Assembly: GCF_023015625.1 (NCBI RefSeq)
Contig: NZ_JALKAH010000003.1
Span: 248,001-312,000 of the forward strand
Direction of reading: 5' to 3'
DNA from: Yoonia sp. F2084L
Lineage (GTDB): Bacteria > Pseudomonadota > Alphaproteobacteria > Rhodobacterales > Rhodobacteraceae
DNA length: 64,000 nucleotides
The notes below the pieces were generated by a model that worked only from the letters and a program-made list of their open reading frames with translations, had not been told where the DNA came from and made no database searches. The translations under genes were made by a program, and so were the position numbers. Every line of letters starts with the position of its first letter. The stretch's first letter is position 1. Below are positions 16,799-27,400 of this stretch, one piece after another.

Positions 16799-17733
16799 TC
16801 CGCCTTTGCGCTGTACTTTTGGCCGTTGCCGGTAGTGCGGCGCAGGCGCAAATGCTGGATTTCCCAAGCAACGCCAGCTTGCAGGCCGAGGTGGTCAGCC
16901 CGGCCGATAGCTATGCCCTGCCCATGGGCATTTGGGAGAATGGTGCTATGCCTGTGCAGACGGTTGAGGGGCAGGTGACCCAACAGGCATGGCGGATCGA
17001 GGCGGCGTCTTTAACGACGTTGCAATTGGTTCGACCTTTGCGCGAACAGCTGCGAAACAGCCGCTATCGCGTCATCTTTGAATGTCAGACCGAGGCCTGT
17101 GGTGGCTTTGACTTTCGCTTTGGTGTCACCACCATGTCGCCGCCGGACATGCGGATCAATATCGGTGATTTCCGGTTTCTAGCGGCCGAACGGACTGGCG
17201 CAGAGGGGCCGGAGTATCTGACACTGTTCACCAGCCGGACGGCTGAGGCGGGGTTTGTTCAGGTCACACACGTTGGCCCCTTTACACAGGACCCAACAGC
17301 GATTGCGTCGGCCCAGGCACCGGCTTTGCGGTCGTTTGACGCAACCCCTGACGCGGCAATATCCGATCAGCTGACACAAATCGGGCGCGCGGTCCTGGAT
17401 GATCTGAGTTTCGGAACAGGATCGGCGCAGCTGAGCGTCGGCGAGTATCCGTCCTTGCAGGCATTGGCTGACTATCTGTTGTCATTCCCTGACCGAACGG
17501 TCGCACTTGTCGGACATACGGATTCGGCCGGGCCGTTGGATGCCAATATCGCTTTGTCAAAACGCCGTGCCGCATCTGTGCTGGAACGACTGGTCAGCGA
17601 CTACGGCGTTGACCGCAACCAGTTAGAGGCCGAAGGGATGGGGTATCTCGCCCCCATTGCCTCAAACCTCACCGATGCGGGGCGCGAGGCGAACAGGCGG
17701 GTTGAGGTCATTGTGACGTCGACGCAGGAGTAG
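16795..17733 (+). CDS. OmpA-family outer-membrane/peptidoglycan-binding protein
   Basis: A 312-residue exported protein. The signal peptide is short (LCAVLLAVAGSAAQAQ), followed by a variable domain of about 180 residues and a C-terminal OmpA-like peptidoglycan-binding domain (VALVGHTDSAG, ALSKRRAASVLERL, EANRRVEV). Asp and Arg of the peptidoglycan site are present. The middle domain contains two cysteines close together (FECQTEACGGFD). It is last in the 14782-17733 operon and runs tail to tail into the diguanylate cyclase gene with a 26-base overlap. Confidence 0.88.
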   Translation: MIRLCAVLLAVAGSAAQAQMLDFPSNASLQAEVVSPADSYALPMGIWENGAMPVQTVEGQVTQQAWRIEAASLTTLQLVRPLREQLRNSRYRVIFECQTEACGGFDFRFGVTTMSPPDMRINIGDFRFLAAERTGAEGPEYLTLFTSRTAEAGFVQVTHVGPFTQDPTAIASAQAPALRSFDATPDAAISDQLTQIGRAVLDDLSFGTGSAQLSVGEYPSLQALADYLLSFPDRTVALVGHTDSAGPLDANIALSKRRAASVLERLVSDYGVDRNQLEAEGMGYLAPIASNLTDAGREANRRVEVIVTSTQE

Positions 17734-18487
17734 CGTGGTTCATCTGCACCAGATGGTTGGGCGTTTGCGTTGGAACCTGATCAAAAACCATCTGCGCCCG
17801 GCCATTTTGCTTGGCCCGGTACAAGGCGCGATCCGCCTGTGCCAACAGTTGATCTATGGTGAGATCAGGTTGTGACACGACGGCACCAATCGACATTGTA
17901 ACAGAGAGTGACTGCGTTTCATCAACCAGAAACGTAATCGGTATTGTCAGTCGTTCACCAATCGCCAGGGCCAGCGACGCACTGGTGTCCGGCAGATAGA
18001 TTGCGAATTCCTCACCGCCCAATCGCCCCAGAATATCGGTCTGTCGCGTGCTACGTTCCAAAGTATACGCGATGGTTTTCAAACAGTTGTCACCTGCTTG
18101 GTGGCCGTGGGTGTCATTGATCCTTTTAAACCGGTCGGCATCCAGCATCATCAGCACGCCAGTGTCGTTTTGGGCGCGAACCTCGTTTGTCAAAGCGAAA
18201 AAGCTGCGGCGATTGTTGATGGCGGTCAGGGCATCCTTGCGCGACAGTTGCCAGAAGTGGCGTTGCAGCCGCATCTGAAAGACACTGACTGTCAGGAAGA
18301 ATACAATGAAGGGGCCACCGACCACAGCAGCGTGCAGGACATAATACCATGCGGCGTGGTCTTCATGGTCGCCAAAAGCCGTGGCGAAAGTGACGTTTGC
18401 AGCAGTGACCAAAGCCATCAAGAAAAACAGTCGCGCGAGAAACCCCGCTACGCTTTCGGGTGCGAGCCAACGCATGATTTGATTCAT
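17708..18487 (-). CDS. Membrane-bound diguanylate cyclase (GGDEF)
   Basis: A 259-residue protein that should make c-di-GMP from two GTP. Two hydrophobic segments occupy about residues 14-65 and a GGDEF domain fills the rest. The active-site motif is intact as LGGEEFAIYLPD, and an RxxD product-inhibition site (RQTD) lies the expected five residues before it. NNRRSFFAL and LDADRFKRINDTHGHQAGD are also standard. There is no sensor domain beyond the membrane helices. With the degenerate EAL protein at 4277 it is the only c-di-GMP gene in the window. Confidence 0.92.
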   Translation of the reverse strand: MNQIMRWLAPESVAGFLARLFFLMALVTAANVTFATAFGDHEDHAAWYYVLHAAVVGGPFIVFFLTVSVFQMRLQRHFWQLSRKDALTAINNRRSFFALTNEVRAQNDTGVLMMLDADRFKRINDTHGHQAGDNCLKTIAYTLERSTRQTDILGRLGGEEFAIYLPDTSASLALAIGERLTIPITFLVDETQSLSVTMSIGAVVSQPDLTIDQLLAQADRALYRAKQNGRAQMVFDQVPTQTPNHLVQMNHATPASTSQ

Positions 18488-18560
18488 TGTTCATCTCCAC
18501 CACGAGGGTGGTAAGGGCTTAACGGTCAAACATTGCGATGGTTTTAACAGGCATAAAAAA

Positions 18561-18583
18561 GCGCGGCCAAAACACGGCCGCGC
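18561..18583 (-). terminator. Intrinsic terminator of the LysR gene
   Basis: On the minus strand the arms GCGCGGCC and GGCCGCGC (eight perfect pairs, seven-base loop) are followed at once by six T. It lies 30 bases past the stop of the LysR-family gene at 18613. Confidence 0.88.
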
Positions 18584-18612
18584 CAGTTAGGTGACAATGC
18601 ACCTTGGGAAAA

Positions 18613-19518
18613 TTACCAAATATCGGGGCCTTTGTCGGCAAAAGCATGGGCCAGAAAGTCGATGAACGCGCGCACTTTGGGTTGCGTGAAGCGGCCCGGC
18701 GGATAAACCGCATAGATGCCTTGTGTCTCAACCGGCAGATCAGGGATCGCAACCTCGACCAGACCTTCGCGCATCGCATCAGCGTACAGAAAGCTAGGCA
18801 GGTAAGCGATGCCAAGCCCGCCGATACAAGCGTTCAAAAGCGACTGTCCGTCATTCACTGTCAGCCACCCAGCAGTCCGCACTTGCCGCTTTTCGCCTGA
18901 AGGTGCTGTCAGTTTCCAAACGGCTGAGTTGGCCTGATTGGAATAATGCAGCAACTTATGCTCGTTCAGGTCGTCGATCTTTTTGGGATGGCCATACTGC
19001 TCAAAATATGCGGGGCTCGCAATCATGCGTTTTGTGGTCTCAGTCAGCTTACGCGCGCGCAGGGTGCTGTCTTCCAGCTCACCAATGCGGACGGCCATGT
19101 CAAACCCTTCCGAGATCAGCTCAACATAGCGGTTGTTCAGCGCCATGTTGACGGTGATATCAGGGAACTCAGCCAGAAAATCACCCAAAACAGGGGATAG
19201 ATGGTTCACGCCGAAATCGGTCGCAACGCTGATGCGCAGCAGGCCCGATGGTGCGGATTGCATTGAGGTTACCAGTGCATCCGCTTCACCTGCGTCGTTC
19301 AACACACGGCGGGCGCGGTCGTAGTACGCTAGGCCAATCTCTGTGGGGCTGACCCGGCGGGTGGTGCGGTTTAGCAGACGCGCACCAAGACGGGCCTCAA
19401 GCGATGAAACGTGCTTGGAAACAGCGGATTTGGAAATTCCCATCTTCTTTGCGGCATCTGTAAAGCCGCCCTGGTCCACAACCGTGGCAAAGGCCTCCAT
19501 TTCGGTCAGACGATCCAT
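18613..19518 (-). CDS. LysR-family transcriptional regulator
   Basis: A 301-residue regulator with the winged helix at the N terminus (RLTEMEAFATVVDQGGFTDA, then GISKSAVSKHVSSLEARLGA) and a periplasmic-binding-protein-like effector domain. The sequence resembles the DsdC/AaeR-like group that often controls efflux or aromatic-compound genes, but the target is not evident. fadH is upstream on the same strand, 205 bases away. It has a clear terminator and so is transcribed as a unit. Confidence 0.9.
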   Translation of the reverse strand: MDRLTEMEAFATVVDQGGFTDAAKKMGISKSAVSKHVSSLEARLGARLLNRTTRRVSPTEIGLAYYDRARRVLNDAGEADALVTSMQSAPSGLLRISVATDFGVNHLSPVLGDFLAEFPDITVNMALNNRYVELISEGFDMAVRIGELEDSTLRARKLTETTKRMIASPAYFEQYGHPKKIDDLNEHKLLHYSNQANSAVWKLTAPSGEKRQVRTAGWLTVNDGQSLLNACIGGLGIAYLPSFLYADAMREGLVEVAIPDLPVETQGIYAVYPPGRFTQPKVRAFIDFLAHAFADKGPDIW

Positions 19519-19723
19519 TTGAAATTCCCAATACGTTTATTTTGACACCGTTGTTCAATGTTTGACGCTGAAATCAGGCAGGAATGGGACAAATGCCTGA
19601 CAATACGGGGGTATGAATCGGCTTTGATGCCGATGCGGAAACAGCGGATTCCGTCGAAATGCCTTTAAGATAAGGCTATTGGCCTTTTGCGCGTGGGCGC
19701 AAAGCGGTCGTATTTCGATGAAT

Positions 19724-21868
<2,145 letters not shown>

Positions 21869-21902
21869 CTAGGCTGGCGGCAACACGACAAAGGGGTGGA
21901 AA

Positions 21903-22886
21903 ATGGAGGCGAGCTTTTCCCGGCGCAAGCTGCTGACACCAACAGAACTGCGGGCGCTGTCCGAGCGATCAGACCTGCAAGGTGGGCTGCAAATGGCAAG
22001 CCACATGGGGGCAATTCTGCTTGTCGGTGTCCTGCATAGCTACGCCATGGGCACTGGTTGGGTCTGGGTGACAGGTCTTGCGCTTGGCGTACTGCTGAAC
22101 TTCCTGTACGCCGCCCAACACGAGCTATCCCACGCGACCGTCTTCAAAACCCGCAAACTGAACGAGGTTTTCGGGCGCATCATCGGTTTCATCCAGATTT
22201 TCCCGCGTGATTTCGACCAGATCATGCATTTTGCACACCACCAATACACCCAAGACTGGGAACGCGACGGGGAACTGGTACGCGAACCCTACACGCTGAC
22301 AACTTACCTGCTTTGGCTGAGCGGGATCACCTATTGGCGCAATCGGGTTTTTGGCACCGTCCGCCGTGCAAGGGGCATCATCATCGAACCCTTCATCCGA
22401 GCAGAGGAAGAGGCGCGCGTAATCCGCGAAAGCCGCCTGCACCTGGCGGGTTACGGGCTAATCGCGGTCGTGTCCCTGATCACCGGATCATGGGCCGCGC
22501 TGACCTTCTGGATTATTCCGATGGTTCTGACCAAGCCGATCCACCAGCTGCAAAACACCATCGAGCATCTGGGCCTGAGCCATGAAAACGACATCATGGA
22601 AAACACCCGTTCCACCCGCGCCAATGCGCTGCAAAACTGGCTTTGCTGGCAGATGCCTTATCACACGGCGCACCACACTTTTCCCGCTGTCCCGTTCTGG
22701 AAACTGCGCGAACTCAACAACCGGATCGAGGACAAAGCAGGCGAAGTGCACCGCATGGGTTGGCTCGAATTCCAGCGCGAAGTGATCGGCAAGCTGATGG
22801 CCAAGGACGAAAGCCAATATCCCATGGACGAGGTCTGGATCATCCCCCGAAGTGGTGGGCGCGTCACCCGGATGCCGGCGGAGTGA
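21903..22886 (+). CDS. Membrane fatty-acid desaturase
   Basis: A 327-residue di-iron membrane desaturase/hydroxylase. The three histidine boxes are present: HELSH, HFAHH and HTAHH, with four or more membrane helices between them. It probably introduces a double bond in an acyl chain or a related lipid; regiospecificity cannot be read. It is coupled by a GTGA overlap to the TIM-barrel protein downstream and is divergent from fadH, 154 bases away. The arrangement suggests a common theme but does not prove a shared pathway. Confidence 0.9.
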   Translation: MEASFSRRKLLTPTELRALSERSDLQGGLQMASHMGAILLVGVLHSYAMGTGWVWVTGLALGVLLNFLYAAQHELSHATVFKTRKLNEVFGRIIGFIQIFPRDFDQIMHFAHHQYTQDWERDGELVREPYTLTTYLLWLSGITYWRNRVFGTVRRARGIIIEPFIRAEEEARVIRESRLHLAGYGLIAVVSLITGSWAALTFWIIPMVLTKPIHQLQNTIEHLGLSHENDIMENTRSTRANALQNWLCWQMPYHTAHHTFPAVPFWKLRELNNRIEDKAGEVHRMGWLEFQREVIGKLMAKDESQYPMDEVWIIPRSGGRVTRMPAE

Positions 22887-23725
22887 GGCGACTTAAGGTC
22901 TACACATCGCTTTGGGCGATGCAGCCGCATGATCAGACCGGGGTGAAACTGCCTCATAATCAAGTTTGCGAAATGGTCGCCGAGGTCGGCTTTGACGGCA
23001 TGGCGATTGATCTGGGTGCGTCTGATGTGGCTGTCGCCCATGAGGTGCGACCTCATATGGAACGCAACGGGCTGACACCGCTGATCGTCGCCTTCCCCAA
23101 GACGATCGAAAGCTTAGAGGACACGCTGCATATGGCCGCCGATTTTGGCGCGCCTTTTGTGGATGTGATTGGGCAAGTGATGCCCATCGCACTCGACGAT
23201 ATGGTGCCAGTGATCGAAACTTGGATGAATATGGCCGACCGGATCGGCGTGCCGGTGCAGTTCGAGACGCACCGTAACTGCATCACCAATGATCTTTACA
23301 CAACGCTGCAACTGCTTGACCGTATCCCCGACATGCGGATTTGCGCGGACCTGTCGCATTATGTCGTGGACCGAGAATTCTGGTTTCCGCTGTCCGAACA
23401 CGACATGCGACTGATAAGCAGCATCCTGCAACGGTCCGACAGTTTCCAAGGGCGGGTGGCCTCACGCCAGCAAATCCAACTGCAACTGGACTTTCCCCAG
23501 AACCAGAAATGGGTTGAGCTGTTCAAAGGCTGGTGGCGCGAAGGGCTGGCCGACTGGCGGGCACGCAACCCGTCTGGGGATTGCATCTTTGTCTGCGAGT
23601 TGGGGCCGCCTGAATATGCGATGACCGGGCCGGATGGTGCTGAGATGTCAAACCGCTGGGAAGAGGCACAAGTGATCAAAGGCTGGGTGCGTGAGATCTG
23701 GAATGAACTGGGTGGGGATGGTTAG
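22883..23725 (+). CDS. Sugar phosphate isomerase/epimerase-like TIM-barrel protein
   Basis: A 280-residue protein with the xylose-isomerase-like TIM-barrel fold. Candidate metal ligands are in VQFETHRN (Glu, His), ICADLSHYV (Asp, His) and CELGPPEYAM (Glu). The start is the GTG at 22883, which overlaps the desaturase stop (GTGA); the much longer open frame upstream lies inside the desaturase and is a shadow. The partner and substrate are unknown. Coupling to a desaturase is unusual for a sugar isomerase. Confidence 0.82.
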   Translation: MRRLKVYTSLWAMQPHDQTGVKLPHNQVCEMVAEVGFDGMAIDLGASDVAVAHEVRPHMERNGLTPLIVAFPKTIESLEDTLHMAADFGAPFVDVIGQVMPIALDDMVPVIETWMNMADRIGVPVQFETHRNCITNDLYTTLQLLDRIPDMRICADLSHYVVDREFWFPLSEHDMRLISSILQRSDSFQGRVASRQQIQLQLDFPQNQKWVELFKGWWREGLADWRARNPSGDCIFVCELGPPEYAMTGPDGAEMSNRWEEAQVIKGWVREIWNELGGDG

Positions 23726-23787
23726 GGAAGGTCTGCTTTGCGGGACTTATCCGACCTTCACCACTTCCGAACGAACGTCCGGTCTTG

Positions 23788-24330
23788 CTAAACAAACCTG
23801 ATTTCTGGTGCCGTTGCCTGACTAATCGCTGCGCCAGCATTCACAGCAGAGTAAATCGATCTCGGTGGACGAGCCGTCTCGTCAACGGCACGGCACACCC
23901 AGCTTCTGACTTCCATTATTTTCAGCGATTGCGACAATGCTCGATCCGTAATTGACGGCAAACTCCGCTTGATGTCATTGAAGCGGCTAGGTGTGTGAAG
24001 CGTCGTCAACACTGGCAGCGTCCATGACCGACGGAGCAAGTCTTGGTCTTCTTTACCGGCTACACTTTGAATTTTGTTGGCAATGGCAGCTGCTGAAACT
24101 CCTAACGATGTGAGTCGGAATTCCGGACGCAATGGATGACCATAACCAGGGTTTCGTTCTAGCAAGCCCACCGTGATTAAGTGATCCATGCTTTGGGCGA
24201 AAGCGGTTCTACTCGCGCCAGTTGCAGCCAACAAAGGTGCCTGCCGTCCCGCAACACCTGCGTGCAAGTTCGATAAAATGGCTAGCGCCCAAGCTCTTGA
24301 AGTGACGTTGACAAATAGCTTAATGTCCAT
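23788..24330 (-). CDS. HxlR-like regulator with two winged-helix regions
   Basis: A 180-residue protein visibly richer in A+T than its neighbours. The first half (SRAWALAILSNLHAGVAGRQ, then SRTAFAQSMDHLITVGLLER) is a winged helix like MarR/HxlR regulators. The second half (RRSWTLPVLTTLHTPSRFND, SITDRALSQSLKIME) resembles an HxlR helix again, so the two may act as an internal dimer. It lacks the N-terminal cysteine of redox HxlR proteins. It is divergent from the VOC protein at 24370 with only 39 bases between, and probably controls it. Confidence 0.75.
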   Translation of the reverse strand: MDIKLFVNVTSRAWALAILSNLHAGVAGRQAPLLAATGASRTAFAQSMDHLITVGLLERNPGYGHPLRPEFRLTSLGVSAAAIANKIQSVAGKEDQDLLRRSWTLPVLTTLHTPSRFNDIKRSLPSITDRALSQSLKIMEVRSWVCRAVDETARPPRSIYSAVNAGAAISQATAPEIRFV

Positions 24331-24369
24331 AAAGTATAGTTAATATATTTAGGTAAAAAAGGAAAGACT

Positions 24370-24747
24370 ATGTCTCTTATTTCGCCCAATGAAACCATCA
24401 ATATTTCTCTGTCCGTCAAGGACCGTCACGTAAGCGCTGAATGGTACGGCAGCATGTTGGGATTTAAGACTATTTATCATGCGGACGACGCAGGCTGGTC
24501 AGAACTTCAAACGAATACAGTTGGCGTAACAATTGGCCTTGGCGAGCACACCAAGCCTGCACCGGGCAACTGCGTACCCGTCTTTGGGATAGCTGACCTG
24601 GACGCTGCAAGGCAGAAACTGGAGCACGCCAAAGTTAGGTTCGATGGCGAAACGGATGTCGTCGAAGGTATGGTAAAAACAGCAACTTTTTATGACCCAG
24701 ATGGGAACGCACTCATGCTCGCAGAAGATTTGACGGACGCGTCATGA
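24370..24747 (+). CDS. VOC-family (glyoxalase/bleomycin-resistance fold) protein
   Basis: A 125-residue protein with the two beta-alpha-beta-beta-beta modules of the VOC fold. SVKDRHVSAEWYGSMLGF opens the first and FYDPDGNALMLAED closes the second, whose Glu is a likely metal ligand. AAGGAAAGACT precedes the ATG. It could be a small-molecule resistance or dioxygenase-like protein; without a family match I cannot say which. It is paired with the divergent HxlR-like gene and shares its A+T-rich character. Confidence 0.82.
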   Translation: MSLISPNETINISLSVKDRHVSAEWYGSMLGFKTIYHADDAGWSELQTNTVGVTIGLGEHTKPAPGNCVPVFGIADLDAARQKLEHAKVRFDGETDVVEGMVKTATFYDPDGNALMLAEDLTDAS

Positions 24748-24844
24748 ACGATCCCAAAAAGCGGTCGTCGATATAGCAGTCATTCGTAGAGTCCGCGGCA
24801 TCCGGTGAAATGGGGCTCAAATCAGACATCCACCAAATCAAAAA

Positions 24845-24868
24845 CCCCACCGTTTTGCAACGATGGGG
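24845..24868 (-). terminator. Intrinsic terminator of the fasciclin gene
   Basis: On the minus strand the arms CCCCATCGTT and AACGGTGGGG (nine of ten pairs, four-base loop) are followed by TTTTTG. It stands about 75 bases past the fasciclin stop. Confidence 0.75.
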
Positions 24869-24890
24869 GTGAGGGATGCCCTTAACGGGC

Positions 24891-24929
24891 AGCCCAACCG
24901 CACATCCGGGGAGAGGGAGCGGCTGGGCT
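24891..24929 (-). promoter_or_regulatory. Long hairpin in the fasciclin 3' untranslated region
   Basis: Arms AGCCCAGCCGC and GCGGTTGGGCT (ten of eleven pairs) flank a loop of about 17 bases. It sits between the stop at 24943 and the terminator at 24845, so the transcript would carry two stem-loops. It may protect the message 3' end. Confidence 0.55.
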
Positions 24930-24942
24930 TATCCGGTCTGAC

Positions 24943-25434
24943 TTAGGGCAGCAGAACGCTGTCGATCACGTGGATCACGCCGTTGGATGCGATAATGTCC
25001 GCTGTTGTCACGTTCGCGTTCTCGACCTTCACGCCATTGCGGCCGTCGATGTGGACGTTTGCACCGTTGACTGTGGCTACACTCATGCGCTGACCGGCCA
25101 ACTGATCGGATGTCACCGCACCGGGGACAACATGATATGTCAGGATCGCAACAAGCTGATCCTTGTTTTCTGGCAACAGCAGGCTGTCGACGGTGCCGGC
25201 TGGCAGTGCTGCAAAGGCTGCGTCTGTTGGCGCGAAGACGGTGAATGGACCCTCGCTTTTGAGCGTATCGACGAGGCCCGCGGCAGTTACAGCAGCGACC
25301 AGTGTGTTGAAGTTGCCGTTGGATGCGGCGATGTCGACGATATCAGGCTCGCTCTCCATCATGGGTGCACAAGCGGCAGCGACGGCTACGCCAGCGGCGA
25401 GGATGGCAGATTTAATTGCGAAGCGACGGTTCAT
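24943..25434 (-). CDS. Fasciclin-domain lipoprotein
   Basis: A 163-residue exported protein with one FAS1 domain. The N terminus is a signal peptide with a lipobox-like AVAAAC, so the mature protein is probably a lipoprotein anchored at Cys22. The FAS1 conserved segments are [17 protein letters not shown] (H1) and [12 protein letters not shown] (H2) with YHVVPG between them. FAS1 proteins mediate adhesion or surface contacts. The gene stands alone: its 3' region holds two hairpins, and the next gene upstream starts 130 bases away. Confidence 0.9.
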   Translation of the reverse strand: MNRRFAIKSAILAAGVAVAAACAPMMESEPDIVDIAASNGNFNTLVAAVTAAGLVDTLKSEGPFTVFAPTDAAFAALPAGTVDSLLLPENKDQLVAILTYHVVPGAVTSDQLAGQRMSVATVNGANVHIDGRNGVKVENANVTTADIIASNGVIHVIDSVLLP

Positions 25435-25564
25435 TAGGTGTTCCTTTCAAGTTCCTATTAACCATGTTGTTACGGGACGAGATCGGGATTGGTTGTCGTT
25501 CTGACAATGAGTTTAGATGCTGTATTAAATGCATCCAAATCAGCGGGTTGCACGTAGGGTGGCG

Positions 25565-25930
25565 CTACGTTTCATTGCAGTGCTGGCGGAACGCTTTCTT
25601 CAATAGCTCCAGCTCACCCCTGAGCAATGCGATCTCTGCGCGCAGATCGTCGGCTAAAGGTTCCCCCGCAACAATGCTGAACTGCGCAAGGGTTGTTCCA
25701 TCGGCGTCCCGAACCAAAAAGGTCTGCACGCCATCATTGATCAACGTGGGCGGGATTGGCACAGTCAGCCGCCAGACGTCATGGGTGCCGTCGTGGGTGC
25801 AAGTCACGCCCTCAAGCGCAACCCCAAGGTGTGTAACCTGCACCTGCGGCGTGTTTTCGCCCGCGCCGACCAAGTCGCCCTGCCAAACTCCGGCTTTGAT
25901 CTGCGCATTCATCAACGACTGTTTGCCCAT
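25565..25930 (-). CDS. Hypothetical protein with C-terminal coiled coil
   Basis: A 121-residue protein I do not recognise by function. The first 80 residues look like a compact beta domain (VWRLTVPIPPTLINDGVQTF, FLVRDADGTTLAQFSIVAGE), and residues 88-121 form a charged helix (LRAEIALLRGELELLKKAF). It has no signal peptide. It lies 12 bases after the end of the 257-residue unknown gene at 25943, so the two are probably co-transcribed. Confidence 0.75.
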   Translation of the reverse strand: MGKQSLMNAQIKAGVWQGDLVGAGENTPQVQVTHLGVALEGVTCTHDGTHDVWRLTVPIPPTLINDGVQTFLVRDADGTTLAQFSIVAGEPLADDLRAEIALLRGELELLKKAFRQHCNET

Positions 25931-25942
25931 TACCGTGTTTCC

Positions 25943-26716
25943 CTAGATGTCCGCGCGGGGATACCGACACAGCGTCAGATCCCGGATTGTCACTTTGTTC
26001 ATGCGGGGCTTTTCGATCATCAGATCCAGCCACATCCGCTCAGCTCGTTTTTCATTCAAACCGCTATAGGCCAGATCAAATTCAACCATCGCCTCGGGCG
26101 CGTCACTGGGCAACGTCAGCAGCAGTTGTTCGGTGTTGGGTCCGTTCTTGACGTTCAGCCGGGCATAAATCTCGGTGGGTTGTTCGCGTTCAATCAAAGC
26201 CGCCAGCCGGATCAGATGCCGTTTGCGCAGACCTTCACAAGACGACTGCGGGATCTCGATCACCAGCGACAGATAACTGCCGGTGAAGTGAAACACCTCC
26301 AGCGCTACCGAAAACGGCGCCAGATCAGTATCGCGCGTATTGCGGTCCTGCCGCAGGCTGACCTCGGCGCGCTTGCAATCGTGAAAGATGACCAACTCAT
26401 TGGTCAGTTCCATCTTGGACAGCGCAGGCGCAATTCCAACCCCGGCAAAAGGGGCCCGCCATGGTTTAGGACGCCACGCCCAGTCTGTGCCAGGTGGTTG
26501 CGGGAATGTGGTTGACCCGATCCGAGGCAAGGCCAGCCTGCTATCGGCCTCAAGCTTGAATGCTCCGATATGGCGCAGCAGCTTTTTGGCAACCTCGTTC
26601 TTGCGGTCGAGCGTGGCCAGATCAAGTTTTGCCGATGCGCGCGCGGCCAACCGCCAACGCTTGATCGCGCGGCGTTGCAGGAACCTTTCAATGGGGCCTT
26701 GCAGGGGAAAGGGCAT
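25943..26716 (-). CDS. Hypothetical protein (DUF6478-like)
   Basis: A 257-residue soluble protein without signal peptide or membrane helices. Its N terminus is strongly basic (FLQRRAIKRWRLAARASAK). A beta-rich middle and end contain SYLSLVIEIP, LNVKNGPNTEQLLLTLP and MWLDLMIEKP, which may form a jelly-roll-like domain. I believe it corresponds to DUF6478, a family found in Rhodobacterales, but cannot confirm this. It is followed closely by the 121-residue gene and preceded by a lipoprotein gene 61 bases upstream. Confidence 0.75.
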   Translation of the reverse strand: MPFPLQGPIERFLQRRAIKRWRLAARASAKLDLATLDRKNEVAKKLLRHIGAFKLEADSRLALPRIGSTTFPQPPGTDWAWRPKPWRAPFAGVGIAPALSKMELTNELVIFHDCKRAEVSLRQDRNTRDTDLAPFSVALEVFHFTGSYLSLVIEIPQSSCEGLRKRHLIRLAALIEREQPTEIYARLNVKNGPNTEQLLLTLPSDAPEAMVEFDLAYSGLNEKRAERMWLDLMIEKPRMNKVTIRDLTLCRYPRADI

Positions 26717-26777
26717 CTCTGCAATCTTTCGTTGTCAGGTGGCAACTGTGCCAAACAAGTGCTGCGATGAAAACCAC

Positions 26778-27395
26778 TCAGACGTCGGGTGTGGCATTGT
26801 CTTCGGACGGGATCGCCGCCGCCTGCACGCCCGCCACGATTAGTTTCAGCAAGGTTGCCCCCGGTCCGTCCGTTAAAGGTGCCACCGCCAAACCACGCAC
26901 CCCGATCGTGACCAGACGCCCGTTGATGGTGGTAAACGCCCGCCATTCTTCGCTTTGTAGCCCGGCAAGCGGGGGCGGGCCCTCATCGTTAAAGTGGATC
27001 ATCACCTGACTATTGAAGGCTTGTGTCGACAGTACATTGACCTCTGCGCCGTCCCCGGTCTGGCTCAGCAAGCTGACCCCTTCGTCAGTGATCAGAAAAT
27101 CCCGCAGCGCGATTTCATCTGCCGCGATACTACCGCTTTCGGCAGGACCAACCTGAACCGTGGCAAAGCCGACGACTTGTGGGATGCCGCCTGCCGCACC
27201 TAAGGACGCACAGGGCGCCAGGATTGCAAAATCATTCGCCGGTTGACTTGAGATATCGTCGACACAGTATCCAGCAGGAGAGGTCGCAATGACCTGCCCC
27301 TCACCAAGCGAGACTGACCGCGTCGGCGTGCCACCCTGCTGGGTGCAGCCAGCAATGGCCAGCGCGCCGCAAAGCGCAATAAACGCACGGATCAT
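26778..27395 (-). CDS. Putative lipoprotein of unknown function
   Basis: A 205-residue exported protein. Its signal peptide ends in a good lipobox (ALAIAGC), so Cys17 is probably acylated. Two further cysteines (YCVDD, APCAS) could pair after export. The rest is a mixed alpha/beta domain with GRLVTIGVRGLAVAPL near the end. I do not recognise a family. It ends 61 bases before the next gene of the unknown cluster and starts five bases after the ilvD stop, suggesting an ilvD-lipoprotein-unknown-unknown transcript. Confidence 0.78.
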   Translation of the reverse strand: MIRAFIALCGALAIAGCTQQGGTPTRSVSLGEGQVIATSPAGYCVDDISSQPANDFAILAPCASLGAAGGIPQVVGFATVQVGPAESGSIAADEIALRDFLITDEGVSLLSQTGDGAEVNVLSTQAFNSQVMIHFNDEGPPPLAGLQSEEWRAFTTINGRLVTIGVRGLAVAPLTDGPGATLLKLIVAGVQAAAIPSEDNATPDV

Positions 27396-27400
27396 CAGGG

